In this document: positions 5,481 to 6,168 of the stretch, in pieces
Layout: the number at the start of each line of letters is the position of its first letter
Numbering within the stretch: position 1 is the stretch's first letter
Assembly: GCA_020047875.1 (NCBI GenBank)
Contig: JAIFNE010000027.1
Span: forward strand, 1-6,168
DNA: 6,168 nucleotides
Direction of reading: 5' to 3'
Source: Hydrogenophaga sp.
GTDB lineage: Bacteria > Pseudomonadota > Gammaproteobacteria > Burkholderiales > Burkholderiaceae_C
Translations under genes and position numbers: made by a program
Notes under the pieces: generated by a model
What the model was told of the DNA's origin: nothing
Seen by the model: the letters and a program-made list of their open reading frames with translations, nothing else
Databases searched by the model: none

Positions 5481-6168
5481 CAGACGCTCCCGCAGGGCCG
5501 CGCGGCGCCCGCACCGCTTCAATCACCAGGCACACCGCCACCGCGCTGGCAATCGCCACCACGATGTTGAGCTTCAACGGCAGCGCCCAGGCCGCCACGG
5601 CCGCAGTGCCCGCCACGCCCACCGACACCACGCGCAGGCCAGAGGTGGCCATGGACGCGAGCACGCCCAACAGCGCCAGAATGCCGGCAAAGCCCAGACC
5701 CCAGGCGGTGGGCACGGCATTGGACAAGGCGATCCCGACCAGGCTGGCCCCCATCCAGGAAAGGTAGTTGATGGCGCAGTTGCCCATCATGTAGGCCTGC
5801 TGGCTGAGCCGCTCCTGCGGCGTGACGCCGGGCACCGGGAAGCGCCGCGTGAAGAACACGTAGGTCAGGTCCACCATCACATAGCCGCTTACCAGGCGCT
5901 GCCACAGCGGCAGATGCATCATGTAAGGCCGCAGGTGGGCCGAGAACACCACGAAGCGCAGGTTCACGCAAAACGCCGCCGCCACGATCACCCAGACCGG
6001 CGCGCCGCCAACGAGCATGGGCACCGCCGCCAGCTGCGCGCTGCCAGCGAAGACGATGAGCGTCATCAACACCGCCTCCAGCACCGACAGCCCCGACTTC
6101 ACCATGGCCACGCCGGTCATCAGGCCCCAGGCTGCGATGCCCATGGAGACGTTGCTCTGGTCGCGCAC
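5473..6168 (-). CDS. azlC: AzlC-family branched-chain amino-acid exporter large subunit, 5' end outside window
   Basis: AzlC is the larger subunit of the AzlCD inner-membrane exporter for branched-chain amino acids. The visible 231 codons cover nearly the whole protein. Conserved parts are GIAAWGLMTGVAMVKSGLS near the N-terminus, VFAGSAQLAAVPML (39-52), NLRFVVFSAHLRPYM (69-83) and MGNCAINYLSWMGASLVG (128-145). Several further hydrophobic segments run to about residue 217. The frame is open at the right edge; the first visible codon happens to be GTG, but relatives have some 10-20 more residues before this point, so the true start probably lies outside. The stop at 5473-5475 lies within the beginning of azlD. 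No link to the envelope cluster is apparent. Confidence 0.92.
   Translation of the reverse strand: MRDQSNVSMGIAAWGLMTGVAMVKSGLSVLEAVLMTLIVFAGSAQLAAVPMLVGGAPVWVIVAAAFCVNLRFVVFSAHLRPYMMHLPLWQRLVSGYVMVDLTYVFFTRRFPVPGVTPQERLSQQAYMMGNCAINYLSWMGASLVGIALSNAVPTAWGLGFAGILALLGVLASMATSGLRVVSVGVAGTAAVAAWALPLKLNIVVAIASAVAVCLVIEAVRAPRGPAGASGV

Noticed and set aside
5481..5522. ATG start for azlD at 5522
   Set aside because: It adds an Arg-rich stretch inside azlC that is absent from the family, while the GTG at 5480 has a good Shine-Dalgarno sequence at proper spacing.
4947..5570. 207-codon plus-strand open frame from the palindrome into the azlCD region
   Set aside because: It begins in repeat DNA and continues antisense to azlD and azlC, with no family features.

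Overview
The window is high-GC DNA and looks like a betaproteobacterial chromosome, most likely Burkholderiales (Comamonadaceae-like). That placement rests on the GC-rich codon use, the protein families present, and a type of GC-rich intergenic repeat common in that group. It is an inference; no rRNA or other marker gene is present. I see no tRNA, CRISPR array, insertion sequence or phage gene.

Positions 1-4020 hold a leftward cell-envelope cluster: an OmpR-type response regulator (4020 to 3301), a sensor histidine kinase overlapping it by 4 bases (3304 to 1946), and, after a 65-base gap, an EptA-type lipid A phosphoethanolamine transferase (1880 to 214). The transferase frame is broken near 454-458. 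What is missing there is the metal-binding Asp-His motif, consistent with a 25-base deletion, so it is annotated as a pseudogene unless the sequence is wrong. About 170 bases further left, another leftward frame may begin at position 42 and run out of the window.

A 99-base intergenic region (4021-4119) separates the regulator gene from a divergent rightward gene, 4120-5142, for a membrane PAP2-type phosphatase. In this region, and again just upstream of eptA, lie TTAA half-sites 11 bases apart (the second of the eptA pair is degenerate). This matches the spacing of the PmrA (BasR) box. The only TTAA tetramers I found in the window are at these two loci. The eptA and phosphatase promoters also share TTAAC-N10-CACACTG. 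The simplest reading is a self-regulated PmrAB-like system controlling two lipid-head-group enzymes that act on the outer face of the inner membrane.

From about 4853 to 5142 the DNA is repeat-like: a 159-base near-palindrome centred on 4931, then a 32-base direct repeat whose copies flank smaller hairpins. The phosphatase frame reads through all of this, giving it about 95 extra C-terminal residues. Beyond, leftward, are azlD (5480 to 5145) and azlC (entering from the right edge, ending 5473), which form a branched-chain amino-acid exporter and look unrelated to the envelope cluster.

I do not see a wholly new system. The observations most worth following up are the shared promoter architecture, the precise loss of the EptA metal-binding motif, and the repeat-derived phosphatase tail.
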